This document shows positions 8,638 to 17,579 of a stretch of 64,000 nucleotides of DNA, piece after piece. Numbering within the stretch: the stretch's first letter is position 1; each line of letters starts with the position of its first letter. The notes under the pieces are model-generated. The model searched no databases. It was given only the letters and a program-made list of their open reading frames with translations, and was not told where the DNA came from. The DNA is taken from NCBI RefSeq assembly GCF_014646095.1, contig NZ_BMMU01000006.1:1-64000 (forward strand). The letters run 5' to 3'. The translations under genes and the position numbers were made by a program. The stretch comes from Streptomyces lacrimifluminis (GTDB taxonomy: Bacteria; Actinomycetota; Actinomycetes; Streptomycetales; Streptomycetaceae).

Positions 8638-8928
8638 TCAGAGCAGAAAGTCTGCGACACCCGCCTTGACGCCGGCCAGGAAACTCGTCATCTCGTGCGG
8701 GGTGAAGACCAGGGCCGGGCTGTCGGGATCGGTGGACTGGCGGACGGCGACCCGGCCGTCGGCGAGCTTCTTCACTTCGACGCAGGCGCCGCCCGCGTCG
8801 TCGCTCCACGGCTTGGACCAGCCCCGGGAACCGAGTTCATGGGCCGGCATGCCGTTGCGTACGGGGTGGGAGTGGCTGGTGTGGTTGGAGTGGGTGTGCG
8901 TGAGGTGGGGGTGTGTGGGGTGGTGCAT
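8638..8928 (-). CDS. DUF397 protein with a His-rich N-terminus
   Basis: A 97-residue DUF397 protein, the usual partner of the XRE/DUF5753 regulator encoded just upstream. The DUF397 core is visible as SRGWSKPWSD, CVEVKKLADGRVAVRQSTD, and ALVFTPHEMTSFLAGVKAG. Its ATG lies one base after the regulator stop and 7 bases from a perfect AAGGAG (8936-8941), so it is well supported. This start gives an unusual extension in which 8 of the first 21 residues are His, with His-Pro and Thr-His pairs. DUF397 proteins may act as antitoxin-like or regulatory partners of the XRE protein; the exact role is unproven. Confidence 0.87.
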   Translation of the reverse strand: MHHPTHPHLTHTHSNHTSHSHPVRNGMPAHELGSRGWSKPWSDDAGGACVEVKKLADGRVAVRQSTDPDSPALVFTPHEMTSFLAGVKAGVADFLL

Positions 8929-8929
8929 G

Positions 8930-9805
8930 TCAGAGCTCCTTGCGAATCGCACCGAGGAGGGCCTCGGTCTTTCTGGCGGGCGCCGACTGCGCGCCCAACC
9001 GGTCCAGAGCCTCTCGATAGACGACGACGTCGTCACCCTTGTCGAGATACACCGCGCCGACCAGACCGCTCAGATAGACGATGTCCGGCAACTCGGGTGC
9101 CCTGAACCGGAAGAGATGGAACGCCCCGGCCCGCATCGCGGGGTGCGGGCCGTTGCCGAAGGGCATGATCTGCAAGGTCACATGGGGCAGCGCGTTCATC
9201 GCGATCAGATGGTCGATCTGCGCGCGCATCACCTCCGGACCGCCGACCGGCCACCGCAGCACGGTCTCGTCCATCACGATCCACACCCGCGGTGGTGCCG
9301 CGCGGGTCAGCAGTTCCTGGCGGCGCAGACGCAGCGCCACCCGGCGGTCCGTCGCCTCCGACGAGCCGTGCGGATTGCCGGCGCCCAGCAGCGCACGCGC
9401 GTAGTCCGCCGTCTGGAACAGACCCGGCACGAACTGCGCCTCGTACGCACGGATCTGCAACGCCGCCTGTTCCAGGCTCAGATACGCGGCGAACCAGTCG
9501 GGCAGTACGTCCCGGTAGTTGTGCCACCAGCCGCGCTTGTTGGCCTCACGGACAGACTTCAGGAACGTGTCGATCTCCTGCTGGTCCGTCACCCCGTACG
9601 TCTGCAGCAGTTTCTCGACGTCCGGCAGGCGGAGCCTGGCCACCTTGGCCGCTTCCATCCTGCGGATCGTGGAGTGGCTGACACCGATCGCCACACCCGC
9701 GTCCTCGAAGGTGAGACCGGCACGCGTGCGCAGCTCCTCCAGCTGTCTGCCGAGGATCATGCGCAGGACGGAGGGGGCGCCGCCCCAGTCGGTCTCCGCG
9801 GTCAC
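8930..9805 (-). CDS. XRE-family regulator with DUF5753 domain
   Basis: A 291-residue helix-turn-helix regulator. The N-terminal HTH spans roughly residues 18-70 (LGRQLEELRTRAGLTFEDA, then GVSHSTIRRMEAAK), and the rest is the DUF5753 domain with the characteristic YEAQFVPGLFQTADYARAL and the MDETVLRWPVGG/LPHVTLQIMPF blocks. It forms an operon with the DUF397 gene, an arrangement found many times per Streptomyces genome and exemplified by the abaA/bldB-associated loci. An ATP-binding protein gene is divergent, 290 bases away. It probably regulates itself or local genes. Confidence 0.9.
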   Translation of the reverse strand: MTAETDWGGAPSVLRMILGRQLEELRTRAGLTFEDAGVAIGVSHSTIRRMEAAKVARLRLPDVEKLLQTYGVTDQQEIDTFLKSVREANKRGWWHNYRDVLPDWFAAYLSLEQAALQIRAYEAQFVPGLFQTADYARALLGAGNPHGSSEATDRRVALRLRRQELLTRAAPPRVWIVMDETVLRWPVGGPEVMRAQIDHLIAMNALPHVTLQIMPFGNGPHPAMRAGAFHLFRFRAPELPDIVYLSGLVGAVYLDKGDDVVVYREALDRLGAQSAPARKTEALLGAIRKEL

Positions 9806-9880
9806 GCCTACCCCCTCACACCGGGCTCAGGGTTGCAGTCTGTCACGATCATCTTTTGACGGGAGCAGCATGCACCCCAC

Positions 9881-9893
9881 AAATTGCAAATTT
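9881..9893. promoter_or_regulatory. AT-rich inverted repeat in a divergent promoter region
   Basis: AAATT-GCA-AATTT stands out in the GC-rich 293-base region between the XRE gene and the HATPase gene. It is a plausible binding site for the XRE regulator, but only by position. Confidence 0.3.
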
Positions 9894-10098
9894 CAACTTG
9901 CTGGTTGCGAGCCGTTGTTGTCAGGTGTCACAGTGTTCATACCTTCCCGGAAACGGTGAACGACGAGATCGAACGGCCCAGTTGGGGGAGAAAGGGCCGC
10001 AACCTGCGCTGTTTTGATGCGGGTTGACCTGCTCGCGGATCACCTTCGGGGCGGTGTCGCACCGGCCAGGGTGCGCAGGCAACGAAAGGCGAACGGCG

Positions 10099-11304
10099 AT
10101 GGCTCCGCCCTCCCTCCCCCAGCCACTCGGCCGAATGCCCAGCGGCCGGCTCGCCGGCCACGCGGCCCACCCCGATCACCCGGACCACCTCGATCACTCT
10201 CCGCAGTCGGACATGTTCGGTCTGCCCGCGACTCCCGCCTCCGTGAGCGCAGCTCGCCGGAAGGTGCGCGAGCTGCTCGACGGCTGGGGGGTCGACCCCG
10301 ACACCTCCGACAACGCCCTTCTGGTGACCTCCGAGCTCGTCACCAACGCCCTCACCCACACCGCCAGTGAGCGGATCGTCTGCCGGCTGCATCTCTCCGG
10401 CGGTCGGCTGCGGCTCGAGGTCGAGGACGAGAACCGCGGCGGGACCCTGCCGGCGCAGCGCAGGCCCGGCCCCGACGAACAGTGCGGACGCGGACTCCTG
10501 CTGGTCGGCATGCTGAGCGCCGACTGGGGCGTCCGCGACGCCCCGCACGGCTCAGGGCGCATCGTCTGGGCCGAACTCCTCACGGAGCAGGCCGAGTTGG
10601 CGGACACCGCCGCAACGGCGCCGCCGATTACGGCATCGACGCGGGTCCCGGCGACGGTTCCTTCCGAGGCGGCGTCGGCGTCAGCCACGGCAGTGGCTTC
10701 CGCCAAGCCCGCACCGACCGCCGGGAGTGCGCCCTCCGCCCCCGAAGTGGCGACACCGGCCAGCCCCGCACCCAGCCTCCCCCCGCCCCCTGCCGCCGCG
10801 CTCGCCGCCGCGCCGACGCCGGTCGGGCCCGTACCCACCCTCGCCCCTGCCGTGCCGGCCGCTGCATCCGTACCTGCGCTTCCCTCGGTCTCTGCTGCCG
10901 GGTTGGCCGCAGGGTCTGCGCCGGTCGGGGCCGTACCCGCCCTCGCCCCTGCCGCGCCGCCCGCTGTACCTGTGCCTGTGCTTTCCTCGGTCTCTGCTGC
11001 CGGGTTGGCAGCCGCGTCGGCGTCGGCCAGCCCCGTACCCGCACTCCCGCCTGCCCCTGCCGCCGCGCTCGCCGTACCGGTACCTGCCTTTCCTCCGGCG
11101 CCCGCCGCCGCGCTCGCCGCTGCACCAGTACCCGCCCTACCCCCGGCTCCACCCGCCCCCCACGCCGTACAGGCCGCCGCACCCGACCCCTGGCACACGT
11201 CGGCCTCGCACCGCACCCGGCCCGTCCCCCACTCGGCCGAAGGAATCGCCTCACATGGACCGTATGGAACGCCAGCACCGCATCCCCCGTACTCCCTCTC
11301 CTGA
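10099..11304 (+). CDS. ATP-binding protein (HATPase_c_2) with Pro/Ala-rich tail
   Basis: A 401-residue protein. The N-terminal half is an anti-sigma-factor-like HATPase domain with N-box LVTSELVTNALTHT, D-box VEDENRGG and G-box GRGLLLVGML, as in the small Streptomyces RsbW-like ATP-binding proteins located beside XRE/DUF397 genes. The last 210 or so residues are a disordered Pro/Ala/Val-rich tail with imperfect repeats of about 34 residues; an identical 25-base stretch recurs at 10883 and 10985. Most relatives end soon after the ATPase domain. The ATG at 10099 was chosen for its fit to the domain and upstream AAAGGCGAA. The 3' end overlaps the next gene by 50 bases. Confidence 0.82.
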   Translation: MAPPSLPQPLGRMPSGRLAGHAAHPDHPDHLDHSPQSDMFGLPATPASVSAARRKVRELLDGWGVDPDTSDNALLVTSELVTNALTHTASERIVCRLHLSGGRLRLEVEDENRGGTLPAQRRPGPDEQCGRGLLLVGMLSADWGVRDAPHGSGRIVWAELLTEQAELADTAATAPPITASTRVPATVPSEAASASATAVASAKPAPTAGSAPSAPEVATPASPAPSLPPPPAAALAAAPTPVGPVPTLAPAVPAAASVPALPSVSAAGLAAGSAPVGAVPALAPAAPPAVPVPVLSSVSAAGLAAASASASPVPALPPAPAAALAVPVPAFPPAPAAALAAAPVPALPPAPPAPHAVQAAAPDPWHTSASHRTRPVPHSAEGIASHGPYGTPAPHPPYSLS

Positions 11305-11857
11305 CCCGCGCCGACGCGGCCCGCACGACCCGGTCGCGCACCCGTCGCGCATGCCTCACCCGTCCTGCATCCCCCACGTACCTCGCCCACTCCAGTCCGC
11401 CCTCCACCTCACGCCCCCGCCGCTCCACGCGCCCCCCTCGGCCAAGTCCCCGCGTGAGTATTCGGGCCACCCCGGCCACCTCGTCCTCCCCGCCCGGCTG
11501 ACCGCCGGTCTCGGGTGCGACGCCGTGGGCACGCCCCGTGAGTACGGGCAGCGGATCATGGACTCCCTGCCCCGCGTCGGCTGTGTCTTCGCCGACGACC
11601 AGCGCTGGTGGTGGATCGTCCCGTCCGGTTCCCATCTCGGTGTCAGCTGGCCGCCGGACACGCGTTACGTGGTCGGCGCCCAGCTGGCCGACCCCTCGTG
11701 GACGCGCACCAGGCCGCCGTCCCCGTCCGTCCGGCCCCGGCTGATCCACAGCCCCGAGGGCGACTCCCCGTACACCCCGCCGATACCGCTGTACGTCCTC
11801 GCCTGCCGACTGGCCGGACGTGTTCCCCGTTGGTCGCTCGGCGGCACGGGCGGCTGA
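11255..11857 (+). CDS. Hypothetical Streptomyces protein downstream of the HATPase gene
   Basis: Encodes 200 residues from an ATG preceded by GAAGGA, overlapping the end of the HATPase gene in another frame. The N-terminal 70 residues are Pro/Arg/His-rich and poorly conserved in appearance. The C-terminal 120 are globular, with GCVFADDQRWWWIVPSGS, WPPDTRYVVGAQL and a final PIPLYVLACRLAG. The compact Trp-rich core looks like a real conserved domain known to me only as hypothetical. Position suggests co-expression with the ATP-binding protein. Confidence 0.65.
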   Translation: MDRMERQHRIPRTPSPDPRRRGPHDPVAHPSRMPHPSCIPHVPRPLQSALHLTPPPLHAPPSAKSPREYSGHPGHLVLPARLTAGLGCDAVGTPREYGQRIMDSLPRVGCVFADDQRWWWIVPSGSHLGVSWPPDTRYVVGAQLADPSWTRTRPPSPSVRPRLIHSPEGDSPYTPPIPLYVLACRLAGRVPRWSLGGTGG

Positions 11858-11907
11858 TCCCGCCGACTCCGTTCCGAATCCCCTGAGGCGAATGGCCTCG
11901 GGGGATC

Positions 11908-11935
11908 TTGACGGCACAAATGTTACCGGTAACAT
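11908..11935 (+). promoter_or_regulatory. Promoter with overlapping LacI-type operator
   Basis: TTGACG (11908-11913) and TAACAT (11930-11935) are spaced by 16 bases. A perfect 16-base palindrome, ATGTTACCGGTAACAT (11920-11935), fills the spacer end and the -10. The central CCGG with flanking half sites is the normal form of a LacI/GalR-family operator, and a LacI-family gene ends the downstream cluster. Binding there would block the promoter of the MFS/GH35 genes until a sugar effector appears. Confidence 0.7.
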
Positions 11936-12005
11936 CGTTGCCGTCCCCGCACCGGCGCGAGGACAGGGTCAGCCGCGTTCTCGACCACAGGCGACGGGAG
12001 TCCAC

Positions 12006-13241
12006 GTGACCGATCAACCGACCGGACGACCGGCGGTCACCGAACAACGGTCCCTCCCGGCGCCCCCTGCGAACCCGACCGTTCCGGTCTTCAGCCCCGT
12101 CGCCGTGGTCGCCTCCTGCGTCGGCTTCGTGCTGATCGGGGTCATCCAGGCCCTGTACGGTCCGTCGATCCCGGCCCTCCGTGACGAGTTCGGGCTCTCC
12201 CCGTCGGCCGCGGGACTCGGGCTGAGCGCCCACTTCGCCGGCGGGGTCGCCGGAGTGCTCCTCTTCGACCGGCTGTACGTGCGGATCGGCAACCGGCAGA
12301 TCCTCGGCAGCTCGTACGTGCTGATGGCAGCCGGCGCCGCGGGCTTCGCGCTGGCGCCGAACTGGCCCGTCGCGCTGGCCGCCGCCCTGCTCGCCGGGCT
12401 CGGCTTCGGCGGTGTCGACTACGGCCTCAACCAGCTGTTCGCGGTCGGCTTCGGCAACCGTTCGACGGCGATGCTGAACATCCTCAACGCCCACTTCGGC
12501 ATCGGCGCGATCCTCGGCCCGGCCCTGATCGGCATGGTCGGCGCCGAGCACTATCCTGCCGTCTTCCTTGCCTTCGCCCTCGCCAACCTGCCCCTGCTGC
12601 TGTGCCTTCGAGGCGTACGGGACCATGTGCCGCAGCCGACCCCCGCGCCCGGCGCCTCCGGCGGCCCGGGCCGGCAGGTGCTCGCCCGCAGCCTGGGTTC
12701 CGTACTCGGAGTCTTCGTCACCCTCTACGTCCTGCACGTGGGCATCGAGGCGGGCGTCGGCGGCTGGGAGCCGACGCACCTGGAGACGGTCGGATACGGC
12801 GCCGGAGCCGCCGCCACGGCCACCTCCGTCTACTGGCTGATGATGACAGCCGGCCGTTTCCTGGCCGCCCCGCTCGCCCTGCGCTTCTCGCCGCAGTCGA
12901 TCATCGCGGTGTCCTGCGCCGGTATGACCGTCTGTCTGCTGCTGGCCGCCGTACCCGGACTCGCCCCCTACGCCTACGCGGGCGTCGGTCTCTTCATCGC
13001 GCCGATTTTCCCCACCGGGCTGCCCTGGCTGAACCGGGCCGCCCCAGCGGCGCGGAGAGCCGGTGCCGTGGTCATCGCCGCGTCGATGGCCGGGGGAGTG
13101 GCCGCGGGCCCGGCGCTCGGCAAGGCCATCGAGTGGTCCGGCGTTCGGGCCGTGCCGCTGCTGCTGTGCGGGGTCTCGGCGCTGTGCCTGGCGGCCACGC
13201 TCTGGCTGATCCGGGCGACCAGGACGACCCGGGCCCACTGA
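12006..13241 (+). CDS. MFS transporter, probable galactoside/sugar importer
   Basis: A 411-residue major facilitator protein with about 12 membrane segments, beginning after a soluble N-terminus of about 35 residues. The start is GTG at 12006 after GACGGGAG. Visible family features are the charged loop after TM2 (FDRLYVRIGNRQILG) and the symmetric second half beginning near ARSLGSVLGVFVTLYVL. It resembles FucP/GlcP-like sugar permeases. Promoter position, the GH35 genes downstream and the LacI regulator suggest import of a galactose-containing saccharide or its hydrolysis product. It reads in the same direction as the GH35 genes, with a gap of 107 bases. Confidence 0.82.
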   Translation: MTDQPTGRPAVTEQRSLPAPPANPTVPVFSPVAVVASCVGFVLIGVIQALYGPSIPALRDEFGLSPSAAGLGLSAHFAGGVAGVLLFDRLYVRIGNRQILGSSYVLMAAGAAGFALAPNWPVALAAALLAGLGFGGVDYGLNQLFAVGFGNRSTAMLNILNAHFGIGAILGPALIGMVGAEHYPAVFLAFALANLPLLLCLRGVRDHVPQPTPAPGASGGPGRQVLARSLGSVLGVFVTLYVLHVGIEAGVGGWEPTHLETVGYGAGAAATATSVYWLMMTAGRFLAAPLALRFSPQSIIAVSCAGMTVCLLLAAVPGLAPYAYAGVGLFIAPIFPTGLPWLNRAAPAARRAGAVVIAASMAGGVAAGPALGKAIEWSGVRAVPLLLCGVSALCLAATLWLIRATRTTRAH

Positions 13242-13348
13242 ACGTCCTCCACTGAACGCCCCCTACTGAACTGAACGACTTCTGCCGGCCACCTCACCTC
13301 CAGCGAACCGGCTGGAACCCATGAACCGAACCGAAGGGAATCCCCCGC

Positions 13349-15115
13349 ATGCCCACTCCCGCCCTGACAACGACGTCCGACGGTTTCCTGCTGCACGGCG
13401 AACCGTTCCGGATCATCTCCGGCGCGATGCACTACTTCCGCGTCCACCCCGACCAGTGGGCCGACCGGCTCCGCAAGGCCCGTCTGATGGGCCTCAACAC
13501 CGTGGAGACGTACGTCCCCTGGAACCTCCACCAGCCCGAGCCCGGCACCCTCGCCCTCGACGGCATCCTCGACCTGCCACGCTATCTGCGGCTGGCCAAG
13601 GCGGAGGGGCTGCACGTCCTGCTACGGCCCGGCCCGTTCATCTGCGCCGAGTGGGACGGCGGCGGACTGCCCTCCTGGCTCACCACCGACCCCGACATCC
13701 GGCTGCGCTCCAGCGATCCCCGCTTCACGGGCGCCATCGACCGCTATCTCGACCTGCTGCTGCCACCCCTGCTGCCCTACCTCGCCGAGTCCGGCGGTCC
13801 GGTCATCGCCGTCCAGGTGGAGAACGAGTACGGGGCGTACGGCGACGACACCGCGTATCTCGAACACCTCGCGGAGAGCCTGCGCTCGCGCGGGATCGGG
13901 GAGTTGCTCTTCACCTGCGACCAGGCCAACCCCGAGCACCTCGCGGCGGGCAGCCTGCCCGGTGTCCTCACCACGGGCACCTTCGGCAGCAAAGTCGCCC
14001 AGTCACTGGAGCAGTTGAGGGCCCATCAGCCAGAAGGGCCCCTGATGTGCGCCGAGTTCTGGATCGGCTGGTTCGACCATTGGGGCGAGGAGCATCACAC
14101 CCGGGACGCCGCCGACGCCGCCGCCGACCTGGACCTGCTGCTCTCGGCGGGCGCGTCCGTCAACATCTACATGTTCCACGGCGGCACCAACTTCGCCTTC
14201 ACCAACGGCGCCAACCACGACCACGCCTACCAGCCCATGGTCACCTCCTACGACTACGACGCCGCCCTCACCGAGAACGGTGACCCCGGGCCGAAGTACC
14301 ACGCCTTCCGCGAGGTGATCGCCAGACACGCGCCGGTCCCGGACGAGCCGGTCCCCGCACCGAGTGTGAAACTGCCGCCCACCGTCGTCGAGTTGGGGCA
14401 ACGGTCGCCCCTGCTTCCGAACGTGGGGCTCCTCGCCAAGCCCGTGCGCACCGAGGACCCGGTGACCATGGACGAACTGGGGCTGCGCGCCGGATACGTG
14501 CTCTACCGCACCACCGCTCCCCTCGCGGGCGACGGGCTGCTGCACTTCGCGGGCGGGGTGGGCGACCGGGCGCAGGTGTTCGTCGACGGCGCCCCCGTCG
14601 GCGTACTCGAGCGCGAGCGGCACGACGAGTCCCTGCCCGTCCGGATTCCCTCTGCCGGAGCGGCGGTCGAGGTGCTCGTGGAGAACATGGGCGGGGTCAA
14701 CTACGGGCCGCGCATCGGCTCGCCCAAGGGGCTCCTCGGGGCGGTCACCTTCAACGGCACCGCCCTGCACGGCTGGGACAGCCACCCCCTCACCCTGGAC
14801 GACCTCAGCGCGCTGCCCTTCGCTCCCTCGGACGCGACCCCGGCCGCCCAACCCGCCTTCTACCGGGGCACGTTCGAGGTCGTCACCCCTGCCGACACCT
14901 TCCTGTCGCTGCCCGGCTGGACCAAGGGCCAGGCCTGGATCAACGGCTTCCACCTCGGCCGCTACTGGAACCGCGGCCCGCAGCGCACCCTCTACGTGCC
15001 CGCGCCCGTACTGCGCCGGGGCGCCAACGACCTGCTGCTCCTTGAGCTGACCGCCACCACCTCCGCGCAGGCCCTGCTCACCAGCGCCCCCGACCTCGGC
15101 CCGGTGAAGCCATGA
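13349..15115 (+). CDS. Beta-galactosidase, GH35
   Basis: A 588-residue glycoside hydrolase family 35 enzyme without a signal peptide, hence intracellular. The catalytic acid/base is in VQVENEYG (Glu160) and the nucleophile in LMCAEFWIGWFDHWG (Glu236). Other family signatures are the N-terminal ISGAMHYFRV, RPGPFICAEW and MFHGGTNFAF. The C-terminal third holds the beta-sandwich domains, ending with GWTKGQAWINGFHLGRYW. It should hydrolyse terminal beta-galactosides imported by the adjacent MFS protein. The ATG follows AAGGGAA. Its stop overlaps the next GH35 start (ATGA), so the two are coupled. Confidence 0.93.
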   Translation: MPTPALTTTSDGFLLHGEPFRIISGAMHYFRVHPDQWADRLRKARLMGLNTVETYVPWNLHQPEPGTLALDGILDLPRYLRLAKAEGLHVLLRPGPFICAEWDGGGLPSWLTTDPDIRLRSSDPRFTGAIDRYLDLLLPPLLPYLAESGGPVIAVQVENEYGAYGDDTAYLEHLAESLRSRGIGELLFTCDQANPEHLAAGSLPGVLTTGTFGSKVAQSLEQLRAHQPEGPLMCAEFWIGWFDHWGEEHHTRDAADAAADLDLLLSAGASVNIYMFHGGTNFAFTNGANHDHAYQPMVTSYDYDAALTENGDPGPKYHAFREVIARHAPVPDEPVPAPSVKLPPTVVELGQRSPLLPNVGLLAKPVRTEDPVTMDELGLRAGYVLYRTTAPLAGDGLLHFAGGVGDRAQVFVDGAPVGVLERERHDESLPVRIPSAGAAVEVLVENMGGVNYGPRIGSPKGLLGAVTFNGTALHGWDSHPLTLDDLSALPFAPSDATPAAQPAFYRGTFEVVTPADTFLSLPGWTKGQAWINGFHLGRYWNRGPQRTLYVPAPVLRRGANDLLLLELTATTSAQALLTSAPDLGPVKP

Positions 15116-17481
15116 CCCACCACTCCCTCCGGATCCCCGCGACCGCCGAACCCCCGCTCACCGGCCATCTCCCCTTCTCCGACGCGCCGGGAGCCGCCGA
15201 CCCCATCGGGGTGACCAGCCGCTGGTTCACCCGGGGCGGACGCCCCTGGTTCCCTGTCTCCGGCGAGTTCCACTACACCCGCTACCCGGCGGGGGAGTGG
15301 GAGGAGGAGCTGCTGAAGATGAAGGCGGCCGGCGTGAGCGCCGTCGCCAGCTATCTCATCTGGATCCACCACGAGGAGACCGAGGGCCGGGTGCGCTTCG
15401 ACGGCGACCGCGACCTGCGCCGCTTCGCCCAACTCTGCGCCCGCCACGGCCTGGACTTCATCCCGCGCATCGGCCCCTGGAGCCATGCCGAGGTACGCAA
15501 CGGCGGACTGCCCGACTGGCTGCTCGCCCGCACCGGCGCACCCCGCACCGACGACCCCGCCTATCTGGAACCCGTACGCGGCTGGTTCGCCGCGATCGCC
15601 GAGCAGTTGACAGGGCTCGACCGGGCGCACGGCGGCCCGATCATCGCCATCCAGATCGAGAACGAGCTGTACGAGCAGCCGGGCCATCTCCTCACCCTGA
15701 AGCGGCTGGCACAGGAGGCCGGGCTGAGCGCCCCGCTCTGGACCTCGACGGCCTGGGGAGGGGTCCGACTCCCGCCCGACGAACTGCTTCCGCTGTACGG
15801 CGGCTACACCGAGACCTTCTGGACGGAGTGGGACGGCGGCTGGCCCGACACCTGCCGCAAGCACTTCTTCTTCACCCACCAGCGCGACGACGAGGGCATC
15901 GGCGCCGACCTGCGGCCGACGCACGTGCGGGGCGGCGAACCGGCTTTGACCGACCGATTCCCCTGGGCGACCTGCGAGTTGGGCGGCGGGATGGCCGTGG
16001 CCTACCACCGTCGGCCACGGGTCGACGCCGCCGACATCGGCGCCCTCGGGCTCACCAAGATCGGGTGCGGCTCGGTCTGGCAGGGCTACTACATGTTCCA
16101 CGGCGGCACCAACCCGGCGGGTGAACTGACCACCCTCCAGGAGTCCCACGCCACCGGCTACCCGAACGACCTGCCCGTCCTGACGTACGACTTCCAGGCG
16201 CCGCTCGGCGAGTACGGCCAGTACCGGCCCTCCTACGACGAACTGCGCCTCCAGCACCTGCTGCTGGCGGAATTCGGCGAGCGCATCGCCCCCATGGAGT
16301 CCGTGCTGCCCGCGCGGCGGCCGACCGGACAGGACGACCGGGAGACCCTGCGATGGGCCGTGCGGAGCGACGGTGGCTCCGGATTCCTCTTCGTCAACAA
16401 CCACCAGCCGCACGAGCCGTTGCCGGACCACCCGGACGCGTCCTTCACCGTCGGGTTCCCGGGCGCTCCCGAACTGACTGTTCCCAGTGCGCCACTGACG
16501 ATCCCTCAAGGAGCCTATTTCTGCTGGCCCTTACGTCTCGACGTCGCCGGACTCCGACTCGACTGGGCCACCGCCCAGCCGGTGTGCACGGTCGACGCCG
16601 GCGGACGTACCGTCCTGGTGCTGGCCGCCACGGACGGGATTCCCGTCGAACTCGCCCTGGACATCGCAACGTTGAGGTACGTGCACACCCCCATGGGGAA
16701 GGTCGTGTCCGCCGACGGTCGCTTCCTGGTCACCGGACTGCGGCCCGGCACGGACGCCCTCGTCGAGGTCGGGACGGTGGACGGCGGACAGGTCGGCCTG
16801 CTGGTACTGGACGCGGCGACCGCCCGTACCGCCTACCGGGGCGTGGCCTGGGGCGCCGAGCGGCTCATCCTGTGCGGTGCCGGGGACGGGGTGGTCTTCG
16901 ACGAGCCGGCCGGGGAGGTACGGGTGCACAGCGCGGCGCCGGAGACGTCGTTCGCCGTACTGCCCGCGCCCGAGACGCCTCCCGGCGAAAACCTGGCGAT
17001 GGCCTCCGACGGGGTGTTCACCCGCTACACGCTCCCCACGGGCGGCGACTCCGGCACCCTCGACGTGTCCCTCGTCCGGGGCGCCGGGTCCGCCCCCGAC
17101 ACCGTCACCGGCGTACTGGACCGGGCCAGTGCCCCCGCCGACAAGTACTTCGACACCTCGGCCGCCGAGTACCTCATCGACGTACCGGACGAACTCCCGC
17201 GCACCGGAACGCTGTTGCGCATCCACTGGACCGGGGACATCGCCCGCGCCTATGTCGGGGACACGCTGGTCGCCGACCAGTTCTTCTCGGGGCGGATCTG
17301 GGAGATCGGCCTCGACCGGCTGCCGGAGGACGCACTGCGCGCCGGCGGCGGGCTACGGGTGAGGGTGCTGCCGTTCGCCGCCGAGGCGCCCGTGTACCTG
17401 CCGGTGCCCGTGCCGGTGGGAGAGGCCGGGATCGCCCGGGTCGAGTGGGTCACGGTCCGGACCCAGGTGATCGGAGGGTAG
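15112..17481 (+). CDS. Second GH35 beta-galactosidase-like hydrolase
   Basis: A 789-residue GH35 protein with no signal peptide, divergent from its neighbour. The acid/base is in IQIENELY (Glu185) and the nucleophile candidate is Glu289 in ATCELGGGMAV, where the family normally has a tryptophan- or phenylalanine-rich context, so specificity probably differs. YMFHGGTNPAG is conserved. The C-terminal 400 residues form several beta domains. One TTA codon (16531-16533, in CWPLRLD) makes full translation dependent on the bldA tRNA. It is coupled to the first GH35 gene by ATGA. Likely role: a second step on the same galactoside. Confidence 0.9.
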   Translation: MTHHSLRIPATAEPPLTGHLPFSDAPGAADPIGVTSRWFTRGGRPWFPVSGEFHYTRYPAGEWEEELLKMKAAGVSAVASYLIWIHHEETEGRVRFDGDRDLRRFAQLCARHGLDFIPRIGPWSHAEVRNGGLPDWLLARTGAPRTDDPAYLEPVRGWFAAIAEQLTGLDRAHGGPIIAIQIENELYEQPGHLLTLKRLAQEAGLSAPLWTSTAWGGVRLPPDELLPLYGGYTETFWTEWDGGWPDTCRKHFFFTHQRDDEGIGADLRPTHVRGGEPALTDRFPWATCELGGGMAVAYHRRPRVDAADIGALGLTKIGCGSVWQGYYMFHGGTNPAGELTTLQESHATGYPNDLPVLTYDFQAPLGEYGQYRPSYDELRLQHLLLAEFGERIAPMESVLPARRPTGQDDRETLRWAVRSDGGSGFLFVNNHQPHEPLPDHPDASFTVGFPGAPELTVPSAPLTIPQGAYFCWPLRLDVAGLRLDWATAQPVCTVDAGGRTVLVLAATDGIPVELALDIATLRYVHTPMGKVVSADGRFLVTGLRPGTDALVEVGTVDGGQVGLLVLDAATARTAYRGVAWGAERLILCGAGDGVVFDEPAGEVRVHSAAPETSFAVLPAPETPPGENLAMASDGVFTRYTLPTGGDSGTLDVSLVRGAGSAPDTVTGVLDRASAPADKYFDTSAAEYLIDVPDELPRTGTLLRIHWTGDIARAYVGDTLVADQFFSGRIWEIGLDRLPEDALRAGGGLRVRVLPFAAEAPVYLPVPVPVGEAGIARVEWVTVRTQVIGG

Positions 17482-17579
17482 GGCCTGCCGGTGGAGATGC
17501 CCGTCCGGCGGCCTATCCTGTGGCCCAGCCGGGCGGGGCACGACCGCCACCCACGGGACAGAGCCGAAGGATGCACCCC

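Noticed and set aside
10883..11009. Possible CRISPR-like direct repeats
   Set aside because: The identical 25-base copies lie in frame within a coding Pro/Ala tail, with only two clear copies and no cas genes.
10194..11390. A 398-codon minus-strand frame opposite the HATPase tail
   Set aside because: Low-complexity Gly/Ala/Thr mirror of the Pro/Ala tail.
11643..13238. A 531-codon minus-strand frame opposite the MFS gene
   Set aside because: The plus strand encodes a convincing membrane transporter; the antisense product is Gly/Arg/Asp-rich without motifs.
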